From positions 9,299,001 to 9,363,000 of the forward strand of contig NC_092561.1 in NCBI RefSeq assembly GCF_037975245.1: DNA of 64,000 nt. Direction: 5' to 3'. The notes beneath the pieces are model-generated. The model made no database searches, had not been told where the DNA came from, and worked only from the letters and a program-made list of their open reading frames with translations. Of the stretch, positions 1-9,800 are shown piece by piece. The stretch comes from Apostichopus japonicus. Lineage: Eukaryota > Echinodermata > Holothuroidea > Aspidochirotida > Stichopodidae. The translations under genes were made by a program, and so were the position numbers. Position 1 is the first letter of the stretch. Every line of letters starts with the position of its first letter.

Positions 1-517
1 ATCAAAAATGGTATCCCACTTATGAAATATGTTTGCATATCTAAGTAAGCGCAATTGTAGCGGCTTCTTAGCCTAACATATATTCAGACATGTACCAAGT
101 TATTTAAGTCTTGACTCTTGATATCATAATCTATGTGTTTTCATGTCTAATTAAAAACAAATGCAGCCTAATATACAAACTATGTAGACATGCTGTTATA
201 ATGAGTAACTATGAATTCACATTCTACAGTTGATATCCAAACTACAACATTTTTCCCGCAGATATCCATTTAATAGAATTTGGTAAAATAATATTAGCCA
301 TTCAGACATGTATGCCAAATTATGTATAACTGGATTTATTGTTTAAATGTTTGAATAAAAATATGTATAAAATAAGGAGTTGACTTTAATAAAGGCTATA
401 AACCATACATACATGTCAAGTTATGAATTCATTAGATTTATTACATATGCCATTTGTAATGCAAAATGGTATAAGTGTATTAAATAAGCCCTATAATTTT
501 CATAAAGGATGTAAAAA
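1..517. other. Unassigned AT-rich DNA
   Basis: No exon, repeat family or RNA gene is recognised here. A short open frame near 423-671 runs into a G/C homopolymer and a poly-T tract and has no coding character. Confidence 0.6.
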
Positions 518-565
518 AGGATGTAGCCAGGGGGGAGCAGGGGGAGCGACAGCTCCCCCCCTTTC
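518..565 (+). mobile_element. Solo terminus of a TIR element
   Basis: The motif GATGTAGCCAGGGGGGAGC is followed by a G-run, a short spacer and a C-run that can fold back on the G-run. This matches the ends of the complete elements at 1528, 15770 and 61293 (a CGTAGCCAGG-like or CGGCGG-like start, then a G-rich/C-rich hairpin). I found no matching right end nearby, so this is a fragment or an element with a decayed partner end. Confidence 0.45.
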
Positions 566-570
566 AGTGT

Positions 571-1216
571 CGATTTTTTTTTTTTTTTTAAACTGTCGTT
601 TTTTTAGCATGGTATTTTGTCAGTGCTCTTTTGATCTCGATTGTAATCGTAGTAACATTCACGCCTACTGATTCAACTACTTACTTAGTTTGGCAGATGC
701 AATTAGCTAAATTTAGCTTTTTATCAATTTTATCAATTTTAGCAAATTTAGCAATTACAAGCCTACAGTTGGCCACTGCGTTATAAAATACATATTGCCT
801 ACCTAACCGCACTCTATGGAATGTCACGAACTGTATGCACAACAACGTCGACAACGTTCGTTCAATGAGTCGTCCTAAGTTGTTGCACGAACAGCATGTT
901 ATGAAGCTAAGCTAGCAATCGTACGTGATACGCACTTCCTATAAATAATTATTACACTGCTAATACACTGCGATAACGATATTTGTTTTTAGGCCACTGC
1001 ATATCTGGCTGTATTACAAAATATGAAAGTTTATATTGTCCATCAGTTAAGTTCGTCAAATGTATTAAAGTCCAGACATTGGACAATAAACAAGAATCAT
1101 TCTACTGGAAAACTTGTAAAAGAGCACTATGTTTGTCTTTCTGATATATTATGTAAAAGAACATGTAAAAGAATTTAAACAGGAAACAAAATCTGCTGAT
1201 ACTGATATCATATGAT
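571..1216. other. Unassigned intergenic or intronic DNA
   Basis: Moderately complex, AT-rich sequence. I see no splice-flanked open frame and no repeat recognised elsewhere in the window. Confidence 0.55.
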
Positions 1217-1515
1217 CAGGGCGTAGCCAGTATGTAGCACGATAGTTTCATTCAACACTCTACCTGCCGAAAAAGACTATAGGATCCGATCTTGTCAGTT
1301 TTTTAACATGTAGTTAAGAACCCGTTTACGCAGATAATATTTCAGTTGAGAAAACACTTGAGAAATTTGCATCAGATGGCAATCGTCGGATAGCTCTCGC
1401 CTTCTCTTATTAGGCTAACTTAAACATTTACTAGCTACAGTTGTATCAAAGACATTTCTGGACTATCTTTGTATAGATCTACAAGTATCAGAAGTTGAAA
1501 GGTAAGACTACTCTG
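1217..1515 (+). repeat. Direct-repeat copy A (short), TIR-element related
   Basis: Begins with CAGGGCGTAGCCAGTATG and shares several blocks with 1685-2245. These are a segment around TTTCATTCAA, a segment with GATCTTGTCAGTTTTTTAAC, the CCCGTTTACGCAGATAA block, and the closing block with CTACAAGTATCAGAAG. Copy A lacks roughly 200 bp present in copy B, so it is either a deletion derivative or an independent insertion of the same family. It has no coding potential. Confidence 0.65.
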
Positions 1516-1527
1516 TACATGTACCTT

Positions 1528-2426
1528 CAAGGGCGGCGGAACCGGGGGGCACAGGGGGCAAGTGCCCCCCCACTTTTCCTCAGGTTAAAAATGTGCCCTT
1601 TTTCTACATAAAACTTGTACTCTTGATCACCTTATTAGGTCAGCGATATTTCAGTAAGAGATCTAATCCTAATTTAGAACTATCAGGGGCGTAGCCAGTA
1701 TGTAGCACTGTAGGCCCGGGCCTACACTCTTTGGCCAAGTTATCTTTTTTATTAAAACACCCATAATTCAAATCCATAAGCTTGCTGGACGAGTTTAAGA
1801 GTCTAGACAGGAAATACTATTGAAATGAACGTAGCAAGATTATGGCTAAATTAGGTGACCTATTCTTCTGTCATCTAGGCTGTCATTCATATCGCGTGCC
1901 GTTTCATTCAATACTCTACCCTCCGAAAAAGACTAGGATACGATCTTGTCAGTTTTTTAACATCTACTTAACCCGTTTACGCAGATAAAATTTCAGTTGA
2001 GAACATTCCACAGTCAAATAAGCCTATCGTTGATTAACAGACTTTATATGTATAGAGCTGCAGCACTTTGTTGCCTGTTGTTGTCACGATCGGCGTTCCA
2101 AGTTCCAACACAGCCTTTTCGATAAACATTTACTAGCTACAGTTGTATCAAAGACAAATACTGGCTATGGTTGTATCAAAGACATTTCTGGCCTATCTTT
2201 GTATCTACAAGTATCAGAAGTTGAAAAGTAAGACTACTAAGACGGGGGGGGGGGGGGGGGGGGCGTTGATGGAGTGATGTGTATACGCAAATAAGATAAT
2301 ACAATAAGATTTATAAAGGGTACTAAATATCAGGCTGCATCAGTCCAATCGAATTTCTGCAAAGTGCCCTTTGACGTCGGTGCCCCCCCCCCCCCCCCGA
2401 GATTAAAAGTGCTTCCGCCGCCCTTG
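1528..2426. mobile_element. Non-autonomous TIR transposon, 899 bp, hAT-like
   Basis: The left end reads CAAGGGCGGCGGAAC and the right end is its inverted complement, giving a TIR of about 14 bp (CAAGGGCGGCGGAA). Just inside the left end is a G-run/C-run pair around GGGGGCAAGTGCCCCC that can form a hairpin; the right end carries a C-run of about 15. The 8 bases flanking each side agree at only 5 of 8 positions, so a hAT-type 8-bp target duplication is possible but not clean. No transposase frame is present. The interior holds copy B of a direct repeat at 1685-2245. Confidence 0.7.
1685..2245 (+). repeat. Direct-repeat copy B (long), inside the 1528-2426 element
   Basis: Starts CAGGGGCGTAGCCAGTATG and shares successive blocks with copy A at 1217-1515. 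It also contains an internal duplication of a segment including GTATCAAAGACA near 2145-2190. Copy A lies just outside the 899-bp element and copy B inside it, so the two insertions or duplications occurred in the same few hundred bases. Confidence 0.6.
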
Positions 2427-2564
2427 AGTTACTTGCTAATTTTAATACATTATGTATTATTGAATTACGTACTATTTTAACTCGTTTGTTTTTTGGGTTT
2501 AAAAGTGATATTGAATGAGGTGTCTCAAGTTAGCAAGAGGCCAGGGAACCAGAATGAACACTAG

Positions 2565-2733
2565 TGAAGGGCCGTTTCCGGCCATCTGGGGGGTTTGTAA
2601 AACCAAAAATTTTCTTGTACGCTCCGCGCCAACCGATGGTGGCGCTCCGCTCAGATAGTCGTGCCTACAACTTTGAAAATCCATATCAATCGCAAAAAGT
2701 GCTCCCCCCCTTTCAAATTCCTGGCTACGTCGC
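2565..2733 (+). mobile_element. Right-end fragment of a TIR element
   Basis: Shares a subterminal block with 17335-17395, 17622-17725 and, inverted, 61330-61440. The shared core contains AAAATTTTCTTGTACGCT followed by GCGCCAACC, TGGTGGCGCT and TAGATAGT-like words. It ends in a C-run and TTCCTGGCTACGTCGCTG, the inverse of a CAG...CGTAGCCAGGAA terminus. No matching left end or target duplication is identifiable here. Confidence 0.6.
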
Positions 2734-2735
2734 TG

Positions 2736-3101
2736 AGTGGCGTTAGCTAGAATTTTTGGGGCACCCGCTAGAGTTTCTCGGATATCCGGTACAAAAGTGA
2801 GGACTGGGTTTCTTTGCACTTACTTTCTTCTCAACTGCCCTTGACATTGAGCCCCCCCCCCCTTTAATGTAAAAACTGCAAAGCTCTACCTAGATCTTTC
2901 TTACTTGACTGACAATCGTTGGCTCAAAATGTCAGAACCAACCTTTGGGGGCTTCTGAATATCCGGGGCCCTGGTCAGAAAATACTTTATCCAGTATTCG
3001 CATTGCAAAGTGCTATACAAGTGTTAAGATGTAGGGCAGTTTTTTTGTACACAGGGGAACATATTATTTTGTAAAGGGACAGTCAGAGGCTTCAAAGCTG
3101 C

Positions 3102-3104
<3 letters not shown>
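2736..3104. other. Unassigned DNA with C-run
   Basis: Contains a ten-base C-run near 2851 and otherwise no recognised repeat or gene. Confidence 0.5.
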
Positions 3105-3137
<33 letters not shown>

Positions 3138-3432
3138 TTTGATATTATATAGCGCTTAACACCAGCGATAGGTCTCAAAGTGCTTTACAGACATTTTATT
3201 ACCCCTTGTCAATGATAACCTGTCTCAGAGACAATCCCTCCAGTCGGCAGCAGTTATATACTGCGCCCAATGACAAGTTACCTCACAGGTACCCACTTAA
3301 CCCCTGGGTGGAGAGAGGCAAGTGAGATAAAGCATCTTGCCCAAGGACACAACGCAATGAACTAGGCAGGAAATCGAACCAGCAATCCTTGGATCACAAG
3401 TCGACGCCTTAGCCAATTGGCCACCAAGCTCT
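3105..3432 (-). mobile_element. tRNA-derived SINE with LINE-like 3' tail
   Basis: Read on the minus strand, the element starts with a tRNA-like head. Its A-box-like segment is TGGCCAATTGGCTAAGGCG and its B-box-like segment is GGTTCGATTTC. The body follows, with a TGTCCTTGGGCAAGATGC motif seen in several ancient SINE superfamilies (V-SINE or Meta-SINE type; assignment uncertain). It ends with AAAGCACTTTGAGACC, then GCGCTATATAAT and an (ATT)n tail at 3105-3136. That tail resembles the 3' end of the LINE fragment at 24659-24851. It is an RNA polymerase III-type retroposon and encodes no protein. Orientation is certain; family name is not. Confidence 0.85.
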
Positions 3433-3581
3433 CAAAACTTTGAGGACTAAATGATTCCTTGGCCCTGGTTTCAATAAACCGTCACAACTCTATATTGCTA
3501 CGCCTCTTAACTTATAAAGGATTTTAATATCGGAATGGATATCCACAGATTATGAGTAACGACAAACAAACGTGTAAATAA

Positions 3582-4782
3582 TAGTGTTTACACGGGTCCA
3601 AAAATCGGGAACCGGGTACCCGAGGGCCGTTACCCGTCGGGTATCCGGGTACCCGGAAAAAAATTTTTACCCTCGTGTACAGTATCACGATTTTCAAGAT
3701 ATTACATATTGGATGCTGTAATAAATGCATTATATTCTCTACTGACAATGTTTTCATGTTCAAATAAGTTAGTGTAAGATAAGGTATAAAACCTCCCTCA
3801 ATAATTTTTATATGCTTCTGTTTCTTTCATTAACTTGTTAATAAATAAATTATTTAATTATAATTAGCATTACTACTAACATCGCACTGCCGCCGCTGCT
3901 TATGCTAGCTCGTGCACGTCTATTGGATCAAACCATATAGATATCCAATTTAGCTCTTAAACAGTTTTTAATACTACTACTATCTATTGTGCAGGCCCAG
4001 GGTTCTCATTAGCCGCGAGATCGCGCAATTTGATCGCATTTGGAATAAACGATTAGTAAAAAGCCAGTTGCGATTACTATTTTTTAGTTATCCAGTCTAT
4101 AATCCATAAACATCGCGTAAAATTTCTTGTCAGCCTTTCCTTCTTTGAAATAAACGAATGAATAAATAATAATTTCTTCCGCATGGTAGCCTAACACCAC
4201 ACTAAGTCAATGAGAAATCTAGCTAAGCCTAACCATCTGTTTGTTTGCTGGAGATGTGACGCAGTTATAAGACATCCATGGAATACTTTCGTAATTGCTG
4301 TTACGTTCGACCACATGGTTGCCTAACACCACACTAAGTCAATGGGGGCAGTTTAGCCTAGCCATCTGTTTATTAGCTGAAATTGTGACGCAGTTATAAG
4401 ATATCTATGGAAAGCTTTTGTTATTGCTGTTATCTTCGAACACGTGGTAGCTTAACAACACTAAGTCTATGGGAAATCAGCCTAACCATCGGTTTGCAAT
4501 TTTTTTTAAACAATCACACTTTGCGTAGGCCTATGATTCGGGTAATAAATTAGGAACCGGGTAGTATCGCGTCGAACAGGCCCCTTCGTTATTGCTGTTA
4601 TCTTTGACCACATTGTAGCCTAACACCACACTAAGTCAATGGAAAATCTACCTAACCATTGGTTTGCCAATTTTTTTTTTTTTTAAATCTCACTTTGCTT
4701 AGGATTCGGGTAATAAATTAGGAACCGGGTAGTATCACGTCGGGCGGGTACCCGGGTACCCGGATAACCCGTGCAAACACTA
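3582..4782. mobile_element. Non-autonomous hAT-like transposon, 1201 bp, intact ends
   Basis: The left terminus is TAGTGTTTACACGGG and the right terminus, read inverted, is TAGTGTTTGCACGGG, differing at one base. Both are followed by repeated GGGTACCCG words. The element is bounded by a perfect 8-bp direct repeat GTAAATAA (3574-3581 and 4783-4790), the target-site duplication length of hAT elements. No transposase frame exists, so mobilisation would need an enzyme supplied elsewhere. The interior carries tandem ~129-bp units. A related element starts at 63015. hAT is the best class; P or Merlin elements can also give 8 bp. Confidence 0.88.
4183..4750 (+). repeat. Internal ~129-bp tandem units of the hAT-like element
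   Basis: Units begin with versions of CATGGTAGCCTAACACCAC at about 4183, 4312, 4441 and 4609, spaced 129, 129 and 168 bases. Each continues with CACTAAGTCAATG. Units three and four also each contain a copy of the right subterminal block (GGGTAATAAATTAGGAACC), so part of the element end has been duplicated inward. The same unit occurs in the element at the window's right edge. Confidence 0.8.
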
Positions 4783-4790
4783 GTAAATAA

Positions 4791-5533
4791 GAAGGTGCAT
4801 GTCAAGATGGGAGGGTAGGTGCTAGGGGGCAAGGGGTATGGTCGGGGTTAGAGGTGTTACATTACTATGAATTTGGATTGCACTGTCATGTTTTCATATG
4901 TATATACAGTGTATATGTTTAGATAAATGCGCAATGAAAATAAAAGCATAGCAAGTGTTGTATTATCAAGTTACATTTGTATTGATATCCAGGTGTGGTC
5001 AATCTTATTAAATGGTGTACCTGGTCACTTGTATTCAAACTTTATTGCTTGCTTGCTTGTTGACACCAGTTTTTGCCTTGATACTCTTGGCAAAGCTCAG
5101 GTGGCGGTTGTTTTTGTTGTTGTTGTTGCCAGAGAAGGGGTCCATGTGGAGGATGTTTCTCCTCCCATCTGCATTTTTAGTTTGTCATATGACTAATAGT
5201 GCTTAGTTGCAACACTTAAATCATATCTTAAAACTCTTGGAACTATGTAAGGTTCAAGACTTTCCCACCATTTTACTACACATAACAGGCAATTATTTTT
5301 TTTCTTGTAAATATATGACGACTCTCTAATACATTTTGGCCCCATTGAAAAGGGTTGTGAACCCGAGTTTGAATACCCCGGGGTGTAGGTGGATTCACAT
5401 CAGGGTTACATCAGCTGAACAAACATATCAGTGAGGTATACCTGCATGCATAAATTATTATCTTAATTCTACAACATATAAAGATCAGAAAAAAAAAGAA
5501 AAAAAATCAAAACAATATAACCACAAACATCAC
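4791..5533. other. Unassigned DNA
   Basis: Two overlapping frames of 64-89 codons occur at 4927-5206 but lack splice context and domain resemblance. No repeat is recognised. Confidence 0.5.
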
Positions 5534-5993
5534 TTTTGTGTTGATGATATGATCTGTTTTGTATTGATGATATAATCTATTTTGTATTGATGATATAATC
5601 TATTTTGCATTGATGATATAATCTATTTTGTATTGATGATATAATCTATTTTGTATTGATGATATAATCTATTTTGCATTGATGATATAATCTATTTTGT
5701 ATTGATGAAATAATCTGTTTTGTATTGATGATATGTTTTTGTATTAATTATATATGTTTTTTGTATTAATGATATAATCTATTTTGCATTGATGATATAA
5801 TCTATTTTGTATTGATATAATCTACTTTGTATTGATGATACAATCTATTTTGCATTGATGGTATTAATCTATTTTGTATTGATGATATTATCTATTTTGT
5901 ATTGAAGATTTAATCTATTTTGCATTAATGATATAATCTATTTTGAATGGATGATATAATCTATTTTGCATTGATGATATAATCCATTTTTTA
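5534..5993. repeat. 23-bp minisatellite, about 20 units
   Basis: The unit is close to TATTTTGTATTGATGATATAATC written in two parts, TATTTTGTATTG and ATGATATAATC. Successive copies are 23 bases apart (for example TTGATGATATAATC words near 5587, 5610 and 5633). One position alternates T/C (TTGTATTG versus TTGCATTG) in a partly regular order, suggesting duplication in blocks of two or three units. The right end becomes irregular. Confidence 0.9.
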
Positions 5994-6140
5994 TTTGAAG
6001 GTATTATCTTTTTTGACTTTTATTTTGTTCAAACACATTTCAAATTCATAAAATCCAAATAATAGTCTTTAAACCCCCTTTTATTCAAAACTCGGAAGTT
6101 TATATTTCAAATATAATACTTTGACATTTTGTGATGAATA

Positions 6141-6162
6141 GAAGAAGATGAAGATGAAGAAG

Positions 6163-6194
<32 letters not shown>

Positions 6195-6209
6195 GAAGAA
6201 GAAGAAGAA
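6141..6209 (+). repeat. GAA/GAT trinucleotide tract
   Basis: An almost pure (GAA)n run with two GAT units at the start and one TAG interruption. It is followed by a short CA-rich tract (ACACACACACA). Confidence 0.9.
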
Positions 6210-6229
6210 CAGAAACACACACACACAGA

Positions 6230-7404
6230 ACACCTTCTCATCCACTCTCATCTATACCCTCCAGTACAGTAGCATCCAAGAAGACTACCTCGACGACGAC
6301 ACTCTAGAATGCACTTTAACGATGGTTTTCTAGCACGCTCTCGTGATAAAAGGCCGAGAGGAGGCCAACCAGTTCCGACGAAGTAAACACTCAGAACTCG
6401 GAAGATTATATACAGTTAGCATCACTTTTCTCCGAGGGGAAATGTGGGTGACGCCTTCGCAGCTCTTTTTTATTTTTGGGCGAGTGATGTTAAATGCCAA
6501 ATTTGAGACGAGGGGGCCCACAAGAATCAGATCTTTCGGTTCGCAATTAGTCGGCAAATCGTACGGAATAAGCGAAGGTGCGATCAGACTCGAGAGAAAT
6601 CTCGACTCATGGTGGATGATTTATACAACCTTTAAATCTTTAAGGAAAGAAATTTTCTGCAAAATAATGCTCTGTGACAAAGATGTCTAAACTATGAGAG
6701 AAACCTTTGATCGATTTTGCAAATTGGGATCTGACAACAAAATTTTATATTCATGCCGGGTAAAAATTTGGGTTTGTATTATAAACGCAAACAAGCTTGC
6801 TGCTCAGGTAATGACACTGGTCTTTCCCTGTCGAGAGGACTTATTTGCACTTCTAAACGGGAGTGTTTCATTCTCCGAAGACGACCAAAGACAAATAAAA
6901 AAATACAAGAAGGAAGATGCCAGTGGAAATGGAATAACCCGCAGCACTTTGCATAGTTATTAACCTTTTGTCAGTGTCAAGAATATCGTCTAAGGTTTCC
7001 AATAGATACACAGTCATCCTTGGAAGATGATTTTCGGATTCTCTCATTGGATACGGAACGACTACGTGGTAAATGACTCTGCCGCTATTACATTACTGCG
7101 GTAATTAAACGCTCCGCTTGAAAAGCATCGGGGAGTTGTCAAACCTAACGGCAGGTGGCGGTAGAGTAAGGGTAAACAGGCACACAACCGTTACGAGTCT
7201 GGCTCGTAAACAACGGATGGAGCATGCAAAGAACACCGTACTGTGTAATTAAATGAGTTCCTCGAGAGAAGGAAAAATTAATTTCCACTCTAATTTCGGA
7301 TTCCACTAAAACTATCGGATTATATCGTCGTAGTGTCATTGCAGTAGTTAACGGATTGTTATTTAAATCGCACAGGAAATTAAGTAGATATCGGGATGAG
7401 GAAG
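6230..7404 (+). promoter_or_regulatory. Candidate 5' exon / promoter-proximal block ending at a splice donor
   Basis: This block is more complex and CpG-richer than its surroundings. It ends abruptly at GAAG followed by GTAAGA, a good splice donor, and the AT content rises at that base. Just before the donor is an in-frame ATG AGG AAG (7396-7404), which could be a start codon three codons from the end of a first coding exon. Frames of 115 codons (6343-6690) and 89 codons (6694-6963) inside the block begin with non-ATG codons, resemble no family I know, and look accidental. A 5' UTR/first exon is an inference; it cannot be joined in phase directly to the 14140 mini-exon and then the 22639 exon. 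Confidence 0.3.
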
Positions 7405-7963
7405 GTAAGAGATTTTTATATATTTATTGTACTTGACTCATTTATTAATGTAACAACTTGTTAATTGTATTGGTTATAAAACATGAATCTTTCATTTGGA
7501 AGAAATGATATTTTCAAGTTAAAATGAAAAAGGAGGCTGTTTCTGATATGACTTGTTTGATCTTGTTTCGTTAAACCCCTTTAATAACCTTGCTCCTTTC
7601 AGAAATGTTTTTTTTATAATGCTAGCTTCAGTGACCTGTTTTAACGTAGCAACATATGGTGCATAGTAAAGTGCATTATATATAGTGATAAGAAGTATTT
7701 TATCCAATGTGAATTGAAGTTCATTTATTGATTTAATTGTTGTTTTTGTGTATTTATTTTCTGATTTTGCTTTGACTACTTTATTCCTTTTATTACTCTG
7801 TATCTTATATCTGTACTTAAGAGTTTACTATAGTCCAATGTAAAGTGCTTGGAGATATTCTTTGATGTAAAGCTCATCGTCGTCAACATCGACAACCACA
7901 TCGACAAGATAAATAAGTTGAAAGTCAACAACAAACTTAAATGTATGTATTTATGTATGTATT
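7405..7963. other. AT-rich DNA (possible intron start)
   Basis: Low-complexity AT-rich sequence with no recognised repeat, running up to the SINE at 7964. Confidence 0.5.
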
Positions 7964-8181
7964 TTAGATCCTCCTGCAAGCAGGAACTCGCGAAGAAGAA
8001 TCATTAGCTCATCCAGCTGACTGAAGTCAGTCTCTTAGATTCATATTTAACGTCCATGATTATGAATTGTTAATTGTCAACAACTCTGTAACTGGACGGC
8101 ATATACATTAATCTTGGAGTGACTTGAACTGGGGACCTTATGATTGGATGGCACCGGCGTTAACCACTGAGCTAACACTCC
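7964..8181 (-). mobile_element. tRNA-derived SINE (five-copy family), copy 1
   Basis: On the minus strand it has a tRNA-like head (GGAGTGTTAGCTCAGTGG, then a B-box-like segment changed here to CAGTTCAAGTC), a body, and an inner end CTGCTTGCAGGAGGATCTAA followed by an ATACAT-rich tail. This copy has lost about 5-10 bases in the middle hairpin region relative to copies 3-5, and has UUCA instead of UUCG in the first hairpin loop while the five-base stem is retained. Confidence 0.9.
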
Positions 8182-8419
8182 TTGTTTACTTAAATAACCT
8201 TGGTAAACCCGTAATAATGGTAAACCAGTAATCACCGTCATTGGTCAGAGTAAATGTGTGCATTTTCCTCTGGACTTCTAGGCGACCCTTCAATTTCTCC
8301 CTACTTGTGAATAGTAAGGTTTTAATATATACTGATAATTCATATTTATTGTCCTTACATTGATAAAACACGCATATCTATACATGGCCATTAAGGGCTC
8401 CCGTCTCAAAAAGAATAGC
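8182..8419. other. Unassigned DNA between SINE and tandem array
   Basis: No recognised element; a short minus-strand frame here has no coding character. Confidence 0.5.
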
Positions 8420-9148
8420 TGCAGCAGCTGCAAGATCCTGCTCTGCTAAGCATGAATTAAATATCAAACAATAGGTATTGTCTTTGCAGACCAGCAGTGT
8501 GATCTATTGTGTGAAACTACAGTGCCTATTGTGTGAAACCACACAGCACAAGTGATTCCATCCTTATGCAGCCTGGCTGCAAGATACTGCAGCCCCCTCA
8601 GCATCTTACTTTGGACATCCTGCTCTGCTAAGCATGAATTAAATATCAAACAATAGGGTATTGTCTCTGCAGACCAGCAGTGTGATATGTTGTGTGAAAC
8701 CACACAGCACAAGTGTTTCCATCCTTATGCAGCCAGGCTGCAAGATACTGCAGCCCCCCTCAGCATCCTACTTTTGACATCCTGCTCTGCTAAGCATGAA
8801 TCAAAAATCAAACAATAGGGTATTGTCTCTGCAGACCAGCAGTGTGACCAGTTGTGTGAAACTACAGTGCCTATTGTGTGAAACCACACAGCAAAAAGTG
8901 TTTCCATCCTTATGCAGCCTGGCTGCAAGATACTGCAGCCCCCTCAGCATCCTACTTTTGACACTCCTGCTCTTCTAAGCATGAATCAAAAATCAAACAA
9001 TAGGGTATTGTCTCTGCAGACCAGCAGTGTGACCTGTTGTGTGAAACTACAGTGCCTATTGTGTGAAACTACACAGCACAAGTGGTTCCATCCTTATGCA
9101 ACCTTGCTGCAAGATACTGCAGCCCTCCTCAGCATCCTACCTTTGACA
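8420..9148. repeat. Tandem array, four units of 160-186 bp
   Basis: The word CATGAATTAAATATCAAAC or CATGAATCAAAAATCAAAC recurs at 8451, 8633, 8794 and 8980, spacings of 182, 161 and 186. Each unit continues through GTCTCTGCAGACCAGCAGTG and ends with GCAAGATACTGCAGCCC. Unit two is shorter because it lacks one of two internal copies of a GTGTGAAAC(C/T)ACA segment. Several short open frames on both strands are by-products of this periodicity. Confidence 0.92.
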
Positions 9149-9568
9149 CGATGCCTATTTAACAAATTTCATTGATTGATAGTCTCACCAGGAGGCAACT
9201 AATAGTACAGTATGACCTTTATGAGTAATTAATGAATCAATTAATAAAGCAGTAGAGTTTCAATTATAGAAGGCCAGTTGTTATGGTGATAAAGTAATTA
9301 CTCAACATCTTGTAAATAGACCAACACATCGACGGCACTATACGCATGCACGGAACTGTTTTGGGATTGAACGTATATTACTTCATTTTGAATGGACTTT
9401 ATATCAGACTCGTTAGTAAGTAGTTAATCCGGGACCCATACTCATGATCAAAGCTGCCTGCAATGTGCTCAAAACTTGTCCTCGTGGAGTTACACAAGTT
9501 TGTTCTCGTACTTGATACTAAAGCCTGGTAAGATTTTAAATAGATTTAAAAAAACAAAAAAAAACAAT
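9149..9568. other. Unassigned DNA
   Basis: No gene or recognised repeat. Confidence 0.5.
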
Positions 9569-9570
9569 AA

Positions 9571-9800
9571 GTGTTAGCTTAGTGGTTAACGCCGGTGCCT
9601 TTCTATCATAAGGTCCCCGGTTCGAGTCACTCCAAGATTAATGTATGTTGTCCAGTTACAGAGTTGTTGACAATTGACAATTCATAATCATGGACGTTAA
9701 CTATGAAACTAAGAGACTGACTTCGGTCAGCTTGCGGCTTTGATAAGCCAATGATGGCATCTTGGCGAGTTTCTGCAGGAGGGTCTAAACTACATACATT
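9571..9800 (+). mobile_element. tRNA-derived SINE, copy 2
   Basis: The only + strand copy of the five-copy family. The head reads GTGTTAGCTTAGTGGTTAAC, then the B-box-like GGTTCGAGTC, then the body. The CTGAC/GTCAG stem with its TTCG loop is perfect. The terminal CTTG hairpin has been lost by deletion (TTTCTGCAGGAGGG). It ends in a TACATACATT tail. A 75-codon minus-strand frame across it is spurious. Confidence 0.9.

Noticed and set aside
1217-2733. Single large TIR element from 1217 to 2733
   Set aside because: Both ends have a CGTAGCCAG core, but the next bases and the flanking octamers (CATATGAT versus AGTGGCGT) do not match.
6343-6963. Consecutive 115- and 89-codon frames as a coding gene
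   Set aside because: The first starts at GTG, the frames are separated by a stop, and neither shows a recognisable domain; treated as possible 5' exon/regulatory sequence instead.
7964-8181. Possible functional tRNA gene in the SINE head
   Set aside because: A- and B-box-like segments are present, but the T arm does not close properly, the head is fused to a constant body in five copies, and no independent terminator follows it.
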